A stretch of 64,000 nucleotides of DNA from Archilochus colubris (lineage: Eukaryota; Chordata; Aves; Apodiformes; Trochilidae): assembly GCA_023079485.1 (NCBI GenBank), contig CM041085.1, positions 33,837,121 to 33,901,120 on the forward strand, given 5' to 3'. The notes beneath the pieces were generated by a model that saw only the letters and a program-made list of their open reading frames with translations, was not told where the DNA came from and ran no database searches. The translations under genes were made by a program, and so were the position numbers. How positions within the stretch are numbered: position 1 is the first letter of the stretch; each line of letters opens with the position of its first letter. Positions 23,001 to 35,300 of this stretch are shown one piece after another.

Positions 23001-24039
23001 GTGAACAATTCCACCTGTTAGAAATGCAATTCAGAGTTCACAGAGAACAACAGCCTATTTTCAAAAACCAAAAAGCTTCCTACTGCTATCACAAAAACCA
23101 AGAGCCTTGGGGAGAAAAAGGTCCAGAGATGGTAACCAACAATTCTTCTTCACATCAACTGAGGACTTTACTCTTGATTTCCCAAGGTGGTTTAGATATC
23201 CACAAATTACTTTTTTCCACCAGAATGGCTCGGACTTTCCTGCAGGAGAAAGACTTTACTGCTTTAGAGTTCACAGTTTGCATTACAGTTTAAGATGGGT
23301 CAAGAGTAGATGTAAAATGGAATGTGTCAAGGAAACCTCAGTGCATCTCTGAAACTAGAACTCAACCATTTCACAGCCAGGATGCACAGCTGGCAGATAC
23401 ACAAAACTGATTCATGCCACATCCTTATTGCTGGAAACGAGTGTGCCTCAACACTTCTTTTGCCAAGGACTGGGGAAAAAAAAAAAAAGTTGACATTTTT
23501 CCCTGTCTGATTTTACAGAAGTATAAAGTCATTAAGCACTGACTGCAATGGTTCCACTGTGTCCTCACAGATGATTAGTAACACAGCAGCTCGCACAGCA
23601 GATCATGTACATGTGAATACTTCAAAACTAGAGCCCACTTCTCAAAGCCAGATAATTGTATAGTAAACTCCAGACATCATCTGCTTAAAGGAGAGGAAGT
23701 ACTAAAAGAAAAAAAAGTCAAAGCAAATTAAAAATTAAAAATCACAGTATTAAGTATTAATGTATTAAGATAAACCAAAAATTGGGAACTATGTATGCCA
23801 AGAAGTTTTTTTAAAGTGTTTTTCTTCCTTTTTGGGAAGCAGAACAGCCACCTGAATGTTCCCAGCTCTTGCACAAATGCAGTTTCTCTTTATGTTTCTT
23901 TTGTTAGTAGCAGGTGCAGGAACTCGTCTTTTCAGGTATCAATTTACTTTTAATTAAAAAACCTATCTTTTTGGATAATCCAGTTAGCTTTCAGTTTTCC
24001 AATATTTGCAAACTAATTTCCTTTACATTTCAAACACTT
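20011..24039. other. Unique non-coding sequence
   Basis: About 4 kb without a recognisable gene or interspersed repeat. Small AAAAT/AAT units lie at 20921-20951 and a run of 13 A residues at 23476-23488. Two consecutive plus-strand frames at 21160-21402 and 21415-21636 (80 and 73 codons) look superficially exon-like but have no recognisable domain. Confidence 0.5.
20921..20951. repeat. (AAAAT)n/(AAT)n microsatellite
   Basis: Three AAAAT units pass into AAAT and AAT units over about 30 bases. Confidence 0.88.
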
Positions 24040-24180
24040 TTTGCATTGCAGAGGAGGTAATTCATATAAATTGTTTAATTTAATGGGGCTTTGGAGGAAT
24101 GAATTACAAGAGCAATGTGTTCTGCAGGGAGAGATAAATCCAAATGCAAATTCTACCTCTGCATTCACACAGAGTCTGTC
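24040..24180. other. Candidate conserved non-coding element with octamer motif
   Basis: A unique stretch with a perfect POU/octamer word ATGCAAAT at 24144-24151 and AATTA-type homeodomain cores near 24100-24110. No repeat or low complexity is present. A regulatory role is inference only. Confidence 0.2.
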
Positions 24181-27100
24181 CTAAATTCTAAGGTAAATCT
24201 TCATTGAAGGATTACCCATTTTTTCAAACAATATCTCTTAACATCCTGATACAAAAGCCTTATCTTCTCATTGCATATATTTATACTGGTGACCTTTAAA
24301 CTGGGCTAAATTCTGAGCAGAATAATTCAATGTTCTGTACTCTTTTAACATCATCCTACAATTTCAAGGCTTCTGTTTGCTGATCCCACTATTTACACGA
24401 TTTCTTTGTAATGTAAGCACCAGACTGGTTTCAAACATTCCCTTCTTACCTGCACTTTATTGCATTTAACCTCCTCCATTTCACACTTTCCAGCTCACCT
24501 CACCTGAATTATACTAGGTGATCCCTATCCAGTGATCCCCAAGGATTTGATCAGATTGCAGAAAAGAAAGAGGAATTTGGGAGCCTCGCCAGAAGAGCCA
24601 ATCTGGCAACATCAGACAGCACTCTGAGGAATGGAATCTGGTTGATGGCAGTGTGGGGACCATAGGAAAATCTTTTAGGTGGACTTGACTGCAGCATCAG
24701 CCAATCATTCCACTTTGTGGAGCAAAGGGCTTCATTTTCCTGTTGCCTGCTCTCCTAATTATGCCAGTTCACTGAGCAAACTCCACATCCAAGGATCTCC
24801 TAGAGATTAGTAAGAGTGTGAGTATGTTCAGTGTAGTGCTGCACAGATATACCAGCTCTGGTCTGAGGTGGAAGCATAGTTATAATAGCACTGAGTTTCA
24901 CCAGGAATTGTAATTTTCCAACAATTTAATTTCACCAGGGCACAGCACCACTCTGCTTTGACTTCTCTGCTTTTAGCTCCACGACGAACTTGGCTGCCTT
25001 TCAACATTACTGGTATTTAGAGGTTAAACAGATCCTAAGTCCTTCTGACATTCTGATGCCTAATATGATGTACAAACATCATATCCCACCTTTTCCTTTC
25101 CTCCCAACTTCTCCTCCAACATATACAAAAATGACTCTGGATTTCTCTTCAAGTGTCTCCACCTTCTCTGTTTCTCTTCATCTGCTGACCTCTGCATGGC
25201 TAGAGCTGTGATGACAAGTACAAAGCACGCTTTTATGGCTTGAAAAACATTTCAGGTTGTTCCCAGGCACAATAAAGAAGCCATGATGAGGCAGTATGGG
25301 ATGAATGCAGTAAATGGAGGGGCTTCAAGAGGGCAGACACCAGACAGAGTAATTTAACTGCTCTGAATCATCCACCATTGTAGCCAACTTCTGTGCACAG
25401 GATATACTGGGCTCCTTAGGAAACTGGTCTCATTAGACTAAAATCTAGCCTTTTTCATTGCATCCATTTTTGCTTTGGCTCCTTTTACTTTACCTGAACC
25501 CCTTTCTTTACAGAACCCGATTGTAATTCTTGCCTGGTCAACCCTGATACAAAACCAGTGCTGACAGCACTCAAATCACCTTGGCACATCATTTGACACA
25601 TCAAGATTCAAGAAGTAGAATGGTCTTGGAACCAGCTAGGGTGCAAGCCATCTCTGACTAAATAAAAGATAAGTTGCTGGCAATTGTCCCTGTCATTTGA
25701 AATCACTTTCTAAATACAAGTCTGTTGTGCTTTTGTTTGTTTTGCTAAATCTTCCAGCATAGCTGCTACAGTTCTCACTTAGACTATAAGACTGAGAAAA
25801 TTTCTTTTGATCTGTTCTGAAGACATTTATCTTGAATTTAAAAATAATAGTGGTGATTTTTTTTTTTTTTGAGAGTGGAAAAAGCATCTGATAAATTATT
25901 TAACATCTGTCTTCTGTCTTCACATGTCAATAAAAGCAACAGTAGGAAATTTCTGCCCACATAGCTGGAAGCTTGTCTATTGTGTTATATTCCAAGTCAT
26001 CAGCTATATAAAATTAGAATCACACTTAGACAATTGGAGGAAAAGAGTTGTTATAAAAATCCCCATAAAAAGCTTTCTTTGCTGGAAAGTCTAGAGGAGC
26101 CTAGTTTAATTTTCATTTACTTAATTTCAAAGGTTGTCTTCTGAGCTGTTGACCCTTTACAGTTCGTTTTGGTTCATCGGGAAAAATGAAGGCAAATACA
26201 GAAACTGTAATAGCATGGCAGATGCCAGGGTGGTGACCATACAAGCTCTAGCAATTGTCACTAGGAATGAGCTCATCTTCAGTCAGGTCACATCACCAGA
26301 CAGTATGTACACCTCACAATCTCCCTGCTCCCCTGACTGCAACTAAAATGCATGACCTTACACTGCCTTTGCCATGAGCTATGATAACACTTCTCATCTT
26401 GCAGCAGGCTCAGTATAAACATGTGTACAAAGCTGTGGCTGCAGAGGCAACTTGCTGCAGTCCCTCAGTTACCTTGTGGTCACTTGTCTGTATCAAATGG
26501 CTTATCTGTACATAATATTTCTCTGGAGCATGTGTGTCTCATTGACTTGCTGCAACCTTTGTAAAGATTGTTCATAAATCTAATAATTTAAAAAATAAAT
26601 TATATTAAATTAGCACAGATTACATTTTATTAATTAGATTATATCAATCTATGTTTTTTAAGACATCTTTATTCTAGCATAAGAACACTGAAACATGAAG
26701 TCATCCTTCCTCTTTTTTTCATGTGCTGCTCAGAGAACAACTGTGATTGTTGTGTAACTTTTATTGCTGCAGATGTTCTGTAAAATCAAGGCATGTATTG
26801 TCAGTTCTCCCAGTTTATGTTAGTGAGAAAAACCTCCTAACCTCCTTACAAGATTTTTTCTTCAACATAGAATTCACACTTGTTAGACCAAAAGGGCTCA
26901 TAACAGGATTTTCCTTTTGAGACTAACTTTAAATTAAAGGTGTTGCTCTCATATTGGAACTGTTTCTGCAGAAAATACATGAAGCTACTGTAACTCACAC
27001 ATATAGGGCATATATGAACTTACGATCTCTTTAGCTACATAAGAATTTTCAAAGTACAGTTAGCACTGAAACGAGTACAGTGGTCTGTATACACACTGTC

Positions 27101-27659
27101 TGCCTTGCAAATGTGAATTACAGGCTATTGGCTCTTTCCCTGATGGAGAACTTAAAGCTGTTCCTTACTCTACTAAATGCTGAAGTGGCACAAAATGACT
27201 TGCAGTCTGACATTTAGAAAAACGGAGATTTGAGTCATGCCATGTCCTGGCACAGGACAATGTTTTCATGGTTTCTGTAGACCAAAGGTTGCTAAAACAA
27301 GTCAAGGAGAAGTAGAAAACACATGCACTGGAAGAAATTCAAATAAGCTCTTTCTTCATGCCATTTCTCATGACCTGTCATATGCTTTCAGTGAAATTTA
27401 ATATTACTCTTCTTTTTTTCTTTGTGGGAGCTGTTTGTGAGTTGTAACAATATAGTCCTTGGGACTTTGACATTGTAATTTGCAGCTGTGACAGAAACAA
27501 GGATATTACAAATTAAGCTCCCAGAAGGTCTCCATGGCTCTAGACAGAAGCAGTGAAGGAAAAATGCCAAGAAATTATGCATGAAACTTATGAGAAAATA
27601 TGATTTTTCTTTCAAACCATTAGCAAAATAGGGTTTGATGCTGTTCCAGCTAAAATCCA
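24181..27659. other. Unique non-coding sequence
   Basis: No gene or clear repeat. Short T runs (about 25857-25870) and an A+T-rich patch at 26575-26660 are present. All open frames are 90 codons or fewer and unrecognised. Confidence 0.55.
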
Positions 27660-27710
27660 TGGAGTTTTGTCAGTGGTATCAATGGGAGCAGAATCAAGCA
27701 CAGTTTGTCA
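27660..27710. repeat. Possible ancient amniote repeat remnant
   Basis: A word resembling GAGTTTTGTCAGTGGTATC followed by AATGGGAGCAGAATCAAGC matches the pattern TTTTGCCATTGACTTCAATGGGAGCAGGATTGGGC that I recall from old dispersed repeats in turtle and bird genomes. It is short and diverged, and the family is not named. Confidence 0.35.
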
Positions 27711-28371
27711 TGGAGATTAGTATGCAAAAACAAGCGATGAGTGAAGCAAAACCACTCTGCAGTCCTTCATAAAAAGAATCTTTCCTGGCTTTTGGAAACA
27801 CTTACTCTTGTTCCTACTTCCCTACCTGAAAAAGGGATGAGATAAACATCAGAAAGATGATATTGTTTGGTAGTTTCTAAAGGATATCATTTTGCTTTCA
27901 AGATGATAGATCTGGCTGTTTTCCTCACTTAGGAAGTCAGGGAACCCAGAAAGGCTTTACTTGCAATTCCACCCTCTTCTAAGACAAAGATACTCCAGCT
28001 GAGTGCCAAGTCAGATCAGCTCTTTCAAGGGGCTTCAAAACTAGATCCTTAGGCTCTCCCTCTCAGAAATGTTGTGCAGTCATACAGATAAGCTCAAGGA
28101 AGGACCTTTTTTGTGCTTAAGATTTAAGGATTAGGCTGTAAAACAAAGGAAACTAATCCCAAAGCTCAGTAATTATTTCCTGGTGTTTTCCAGTTAATAA
28201 TTAGAAAAAAAAAAATGAACTCTTCTCACTGGATGGCACAGCCATCTTCAAAGCAGAGTCATGGGATGCTAGACCACTTAAGATGTTCATCCTTTAGAGC
28301 ACGGGATTTTTTCACCTGGAAAGATATGAGCTCTTTTACAAAACTTTTCATCCACTGATCTGAAAAACGGC
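27711..28371. other. Unique non-coding sequence
   Basis: No feature recognised, apart from a short A run at about 28205-28213. Confidence 0.6.
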
Positions 28372-28450
28372 CTCTATCATTACACTCATTCTGCAGAAAG
28401 GGAAAGGAAGGTACAGGCACAAAAGCTATGTTTTCAAGGTTAAACCAGAA
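28372..28450 (-). mobile_element. Possible MIR-like fragment
   Basis: A CATTCTGCAGAAAGGGAAAGG-like word, then TACAGGCAC and a distant AAGGTTAAACC word, recall the reverse complement of the MIR/L2-type core (CATTTTACAGATGAGGAAAC ... GAGGCACAGAGAGGTTAAG). The match is too short to be secure. Confidence 0.28.
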
Positions 28451-29633
28451 GGGAGCTACCCCATCAAAGTGTCGTGGATGCTAGAGCATGTCTCTGCCCT
28501 TCCAGGCAGTCATGCACTGGAAGGAATCAAATGCAGAAAACTCTCATTAGACACACTTTGGGCATATCCAGTGTATTGAAAGAAAGATCCTGCAACTATA
28601 GGAAGCAGAAGTGAAAATAGGCATCTCTGACAGAGTACTACTTTTCACAAGAAGGGGAGGATTGGGTTTGTGTGATTGTGCTTCCAAAGAAATCATCCTG
28701 ATTGTACAGATGAATCTACACATTCATCATCTTTATCTTCATCACAAAGACATCACAACCCTCAGGTTCAAATTGAGGGTTTTGCACTGATGCCAGTGGA
28801 AGGGTTGAACATGCAGCAAACACACAACACCAACACAAATCAATTTACTGTTCAGCTCCAAGAGAAGAATTTTGCCACCAGTTTTTTAATCAAGTTACAA
28901 ACTAAGATATATTTCTTATGGCTTTGGCATTTTTCCAGGTCTGTGACAGATATTCTACACAGATTTACAGGGCACTTTGCCACCATTCTGTTCATTTCTC
29001 ACATTTTGTATTTCTATACATCATCTTGACTTCAGTTAAATTTCTACTGTCTGTGTATGATGCTTCTTGCATTCTCAGGAAGGAAAAAATGAGATATAAT
29101 TTCAAAACAAGAGACATATAAAAGACAGAAAGAGAAACATTTGCAAGGAAAATAGGACCTGTCTTAAAGAAGGAAGAAGAATAATTAGAACTATTAAAGC
29201 TTGGAAACCAGTAAAACATGCTCTAAATTGCTGTTTTCTACACAATAGTTCCATAAATCTAAGATCAGAAATCTCAGTACAAGATGTAAGAACAAGTACT
29301 TAACGAGGAGGAATTTTTGTTATAATCAGGCTTAAAATGCCCATTATTTCACCCTTGAAGAGGCCCAGTGCATTAGTCTTAAAACTCTCATTGACCTAAA
29401 TAGAATTAGGTACCTAATAGCATAATTTTCCTGTCACAAAAATTACACAGTTCCTTAGAGCTGCTTGTAAGGTGAAGAAAAATGGCCTAAGTATCAGCTG
29501 GGTCCACTACTCATTTTCCAGTAAAACACCAGTGCTTATTGTTCTTCCAGCATCAGGGCTCTCATCTCTAGGGTCTCCCAGTGCTCGACAGGTCCTTCAT
29601 ACTGGCAAAGCTCTGATGGAAAGAACTAAGACA
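28451..29633. other. Unique non-coding sequence
   Basis: An open frame of 117 codons at 28676-29029 has no recognisable domain, and other frames overlap it. No repeat recognised. Confidence 0.55.
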
Positions 29634-29725
29634 GATTATGATGATGATGATGATTATTATTATTATTTTATGATTAATTATTATTTTATGATTAATTATT
29701 ATTTATTACTATTATTTACTATTGC
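29634..29725. repeat. (GAT)n/(TTA)n low-complexity with an 18-bp tandem repeat
   Basis: GAT units pass into ATT units. An 18-base unit (TTATTTTATGATTAATTA) then occurs twice in perfect tandem at 29663-29680 and 29681-29698, followed by more ATT-rich sequence. The open frame across it reads runs of D and Y and is not a real protein. Confidence 0.9.
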
Positions 29726-32366
29726 TTCTAGACTTTATTTTCAATAACTGCAACCTGAAATTCCCGATTTTATTATCTCCATATATGAAACAATACATAA
29801 CAAATGTTTTATATTTAGAATTCTCTGCCTCACCACAATCCTTAAAAAAATCTTATTAGACTAGGGTGCAATGGCAATTTGGTTTTTTTGTACCTTTACT
29901 TCCATAGTATTGATATTTTAGTGGGTATGTAAGTTATTTGATGAACAGAGATTTTCTAAGTTAGTGTACAGATGCAGGGATAGATTTCTATTTGCTTTAA
30001 CTGTAGTTTCTTCTCACCATATTCACCTAGATGAAAAACAGAAACTATTTGTTTTTTCTATTTTCAGTATTAATGTTATTGTATCTGTTAGTCCCCTGGG
30101 TTTCTTCAATACCAGGAACTTATCATTTCTACTATCTTTCGAAAACAATAATTGGGACTAAAGGGCAAGCCTTTCCTCTGGGTTTGAATTCAGCATAAAT
30201 ATGGAGGAAAAAAAAAAAAAGGAAAAGCAAAGCAAAACAAACAACATAATGACTCATCTTGACAAGGATAAATGTTCTCTTACTGGAAACACTGCATGGA
30301 TGGGTCAGATCTGCTGTGGTGGTTCTGTGGTGCATTGGAGAAAAAAGCAACCAACCAAAAAAAAATTCCTACTTTTGGCCCTTGGTCCACAGTTTTACAG
30401 GAAATGATACATTCTGCACAATGAAAGAAAAAAAGGGAAAGAGTATTGAAATTCTGAGAAAATATGATTAGTGAATGGCTCATGATTGTTGTTGCAGCCA
30501 TTTGCAGAGCAGGAACCAGGAATTTCCTACTGACTCCTAAGCCTGGCCCTGACATGGGAGTCCATGCATTCCCATATGGAATTACTGAAGCCAGTGGGAT
30601 ATAACATAAAAGCATACCATGTTTGTTTCAGTTCACTAAACTCTGCATGTTTTTTCTTTCTGTAGTTCCATTTTTCTGATTCTGGATTATTTTCTTACTG
30701 ACTTTCTATCTCCTTTTTCCACTTCAGTTCTTAATTTCTTCATTTACATTTAACTGTAAATGAAAACTGTATTCTATTTTAAACAATACCTCTCTTTTTT
30801 ACTCTGTCATCAGCCAGTGGCTTGTCCTTTTGTTTATTCCAGCTCTTGCCTTCCTCTCTTTACTTTCCATCCTCTTTATTTCTGCATTATCTGACTCTCT
30901 TCAGCTTCACCTATGTGCCACTGTATTTCAGCCCCCGTCAACCCCCCATCTGTCTGAAATACGCTTACATAAAACTCTACAAATACCCAGCCCTTTAGTG
31001 TGAGGCAAGGACACTTTTTTTCCAAGATCAGTATGAGAAAAAAATTGATGTGACCAAGGTGACAGATCGGCTTTGGTACTTGGTTAAAATTCTCTCCCTT
31101 TTGTGCATGTGGTGTTCTTGGTCATACTGTCCCCTGTGAAGGTGGCTTCTCTGACTAAAGATGAGACAGCACCATACCTGCAACAGCGAATGGTACCAAG
31201 TGACCTGAAGAACGAACAGAATTTATATCTGTCACCTGAATTCCAACAGCAAAGGCCTAGTCTAAATTTCCTTTCTACATAAATCTTCAGCTCTTAATTT
31301 AACAGTCTCAAAAAAAAAATCTCTCTTAGACCCCTTATATATCTTTCAAAATCCTGCAAAAGCTATCTATTTCTTTCTGTAATGGATATTAGAATATCAG
31401 AAACTTCTGAGCTTCGGTAGAAAAACTATTTATATATGTAAGGCCTTACTTCATATATTCAGATATTTATATATGAAAGGCTTTTAAAGAAACATCTGAT
31501 TTACTCTAGGGAACAATACATGGCTTATTAATTACCACTTTGTTAAACAGAAAAAAAAAATCTCTTCAGTCTGGAATCAAGAAGGGTATCTGCCATAGCA
31601 ACACTAACAACATCTATACAAACTGCAGTAGGCACAAGTATTTGGCAACTTTATTTGTGATGCTGGAGCTGATAATGGTGGACATCCTGGCTTTTTGGAT
31701 GTTTTGTTAAGGTCAAAGGCTGATATTATACCATTTCTTCTGGTGGGAAATTCCAATATATTCTTTAAGACTTATTTTTCCTGCAGCCTATAAAAGATAC
31801 TATCTTTGCAAAGAAAGGAGAACAAAACAAAGTGTTACAATTTTGCCAGGAGATGCTTGGGCTTAGACAGTATTTCCACTGTCCTGCTGCTTGCAGATTC
31901 ACTCTGCATTGCCAACTACCAATTGGTCCAAGCAATTTGGTGGTACTGTATTACAGCAATACATACTCTGAGACTACTCCAGCACCTATTTACAGTCAGT
32001 AGAATGCTGTAGGGCTTGCCAGATGTCCTAAAATTTCCATTAGCACAAGCACAGCTAAAGATAAAAATGAAAAATTATTAATAAAATCCAGACACACGCA
32101 CAAATTGTTCACAAATAATTTTTCAGTGACTCATGGAGGAAAATATAAATAAGTGATGCTCTGAAAGAGCTCTCAGTGATTTCTCATTCAGAATCTCTCA
32201 GCTATCAATCTGTCAAGGAGATTTCTCAAGTTTTTCCTTGGGAATCTAGTTCCTAGAGAAGCCCTTCATCTTGCAGTTTGCCTTTAGGGAAGATTGTGTT
32301 AGCCTGTGAGCTTATTTGACTCACATACAAAAATTTCCTGGAGATTCAAATTTCCTGACAGTGTCC
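29726..32366. other. Unique non-coding sequence
   Basis: An A-rich stretch lies at 30207-30245. The part at 30640-30960 is pyrimidine-rich on this strand. No exon, RNA gene or interspersed repeat is recognised. The 111-codon minus frame at 30280-30615 has no known match. Confidence 0.55.
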
Positions 32367-32390
32367 AGATTTCATTACAGATTTCATTAC
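32367..32390. repeat. 12-bp perfect tandem duplication
   Basis: AGATTTCATTAC is present twice back to back. It is a short slippage-type duplication. Confidence 0.85.
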
Positions 32391-35300
32391 AGTGTTCATG
32401 CTGGGGTCCTGTGAGAACTAAACTAGTTCAGGTGTGGAGCTCAACTTTTTTTCTGAATAATTATCCTGCAGTCTTGTATTTTTTTGACTTGGTTCTTCCT
32501 CTGAGCATGGTGGGATAGAACAATTGCCCATCCAGAACACAAGTGTTATCTCATAACCACAATCCTGGGACCGATGTATTCCCACAGTATGATAGTCCAA
32601 CATCTGTAGAACAAATCAGAATATAAAGATAGGCTGGGATTCTTGGCTTCTTCTCATCTTTAATCTGATTATTAGTAAAACAGAATAATTAACAGTGAAA
32701 TAAGAATTTATTTTTTCAGGTTCCTGAGATGTACCTGGTTCTTTCCAATGTCTAAGATCTGTGCATGTTTCTGAATTATAGCACGTATGCTTTAGCTGTT
32801 ACCATGCTAAACATGGGAAGGTTTTTTTCCTACCCACTTCCATAGAAACAATGAACAGTGGTAGTGTTATACATATTAAAATAACTCTTTTAATCATTCA
32901 AAACCATCAGCCCCAATTTGAATCTAATAATCTGATTGTCAAATTCTGCTGCCTTCAATTCTGCCTCATTATCAGAGACCTTTTCCTTACCCCATGAAAC
33001 CTCTTGTAAATCCATCCAACAAAAACTGTTAAATATTTTATGGGGATTTTATAATTAAAAAAATCATCTGAATCTACCTTAAAATTGTTTTTTTAAGAGT
33101 TCATGATCAATCAGGCTCAGGTATCTAGTTGTGAGCTTGGACACTGTGATCAAATGTTAAACATCTGATATATATCCTGTTTTTGTAATAAGTCTTCAAA
33201 TAGATTCAGAAATGCATTTATTTTTAAAAATATCCATACCTGTTTCCCTCCAAGCAAGCTTTGATATCTTTAATTTGATGGGATAGCTAAACACATAAAC
33301 TTTATCTGCAGCCTTCAGCACCACACCATTACTGGGTCCTAAGGTACTGTTAGCAGCTCCATGCTGTTATTCTCCAAGATGTATTAGCCAGAGGTAAGCT
33401 AATTATTAGTTGGAAGAAAATTTGTGATATGCTGTGAAGCTTCACATGAAGTGTTGCTTGGAGAAATTTAAAAAAAAAAAGAAAAAAAAAAAAGGAAAAA
33501 AGGAGAGAGAATGATAGATGTTAAGCCTTGGGCATTACATTTACATTTATGAGATCCTCTAAGATTTACTGCTCCAGCTTGTTTTCCTAAAAATGCCTTG
33601 GGTTTGTTTCAGCTAAAACGCACTACAGTGCTTATAACATTAGTTTGTTTAAGGTGCCCCTTGCTCTGTGACTATTCAAGTACTAAAGTAGGTACCCCGC
33701 TGCAAAACTCGAGTCATAGTGTGGCTTAGAGCCATCTCGACACAGCTATAAAATCCATATGTTACCACTCCCCATTTGTCAAAAGATACATCAAGTTAAC
33801 ACCCTAGCCAAAGCCACAAATTCAGTGTCTGAATTTGTAGCCAGGATTACAACATACCCTTGCAAGAAGGAGGAAGATGTCCAGGGGCAGTTTCAGCCCT
33901 CGATGCTCAGTCCTGGAGTAGCCACGTGGCCCCCTGGATGGTGGCTCAGACACAGAAAACTCTGAATTGCATTGATTACTTGTGCCTGTGTTATTGCCAC
34001 CTCTGATGTAATGTAAGAAATGTAAGTCAGAAGGAGAAGTAGCAGAGTAGATCAGTAGCTGACCTGAGACTAAGATCTCCTGTTTGCTAATACAACATCC
34101 CTTCATGGCTTTCACCACTTTGATGACTAGGAACTCTTGACCTATGTTGACTCTAGTGAACCATATAAGAATGATACAGGGGAATAAATCTACCTGTGCT
34201 ATTTATAGCTTCAGAGATCCTGCCTGCTTGGCCCAGCACAAACCCATGGTGTGTGAGAGGCAGCACTTTTTAAATCAATATTTTGGCATCAGTACTCTTC
34301 CTCCTCAGAACTAGCTGAAAGGGAACGGATTAAACACTGCTATGTGGAGAAAAGATAAATAAATAAAATGAAAAAGAGTTTGTCAGAAAAGCAATTATCT
34401 GCATATTTTAAGTTGACAGGAAAACATTGACTGAGAGAATTACTGCAGAGCATTCTAGAGAAAATCTTCAAGGAAAGTCGTTTCCATTGTTGAAAACTTT
34501 TAAATTTTAAAGGGAGTGGTTATTACTGAGGAAAAAGAAATCTCCTAATGGAATTAGAAATTACTAGAAAGAAACAAGGAAATTTATCTTTGTGAATCAG
34601 TAAAGAATTCCTTTCCAAAACATTTCCATTATCCTCATTAAGTTGTTTTTTTTTTTTTAATTGTTTTTGACCAGTTCTAGAAAACTGGATTTGGAATTTG
34701 AAAAATATTGTATAAACAGGAAAAAATAATTTACTCAAATGGAATAGAGGGGAACAAGTTAGTTGCAGAAACCAACATGTGAACACAGAGAAATAAAATG
34801 GAAAATGCTTACGCAGCAAAACAATGCAAGTGACAGACAGTCTTATAAACTGGAGAATTCTCTTTCGAGACAGCTAGCCAAAAGAGACAGTGAAGTTTTC
34901 AAGCACTACTGATATTCCCCAAAGATTTATTTCCTTGAGTAATTTTTATAAACTGTGAACTGATTTCACTGGGGCGAAATCTTAAAGAGAACATTTTGGA
35001 AAGTGGTGCCTTGGGAACTAGATATGTAAATCCTGTTGTTTGGTTACAGGATTTGTGAAGTCCCCATGCACTGAGTTACAGACTACAGACTGAGAGGATT
35101 AAAACAAACTTAATGTTTCTTTTTTCAAGCCTTTCCCTCCTCCTCATTATTCAAGATGACACCACCTCTGCAGATAGAGGGAGCCGGCTGGTAAGGAGGC
35201 CCTTGTGAGCCCCAGTAAGTAGGTTGTAGGAAATTTCTCCCTCTGGTGTCAAACCTGGCATAGCAGTTGCATAGTTTATTAAATCTGAAGCAACCTGAGG

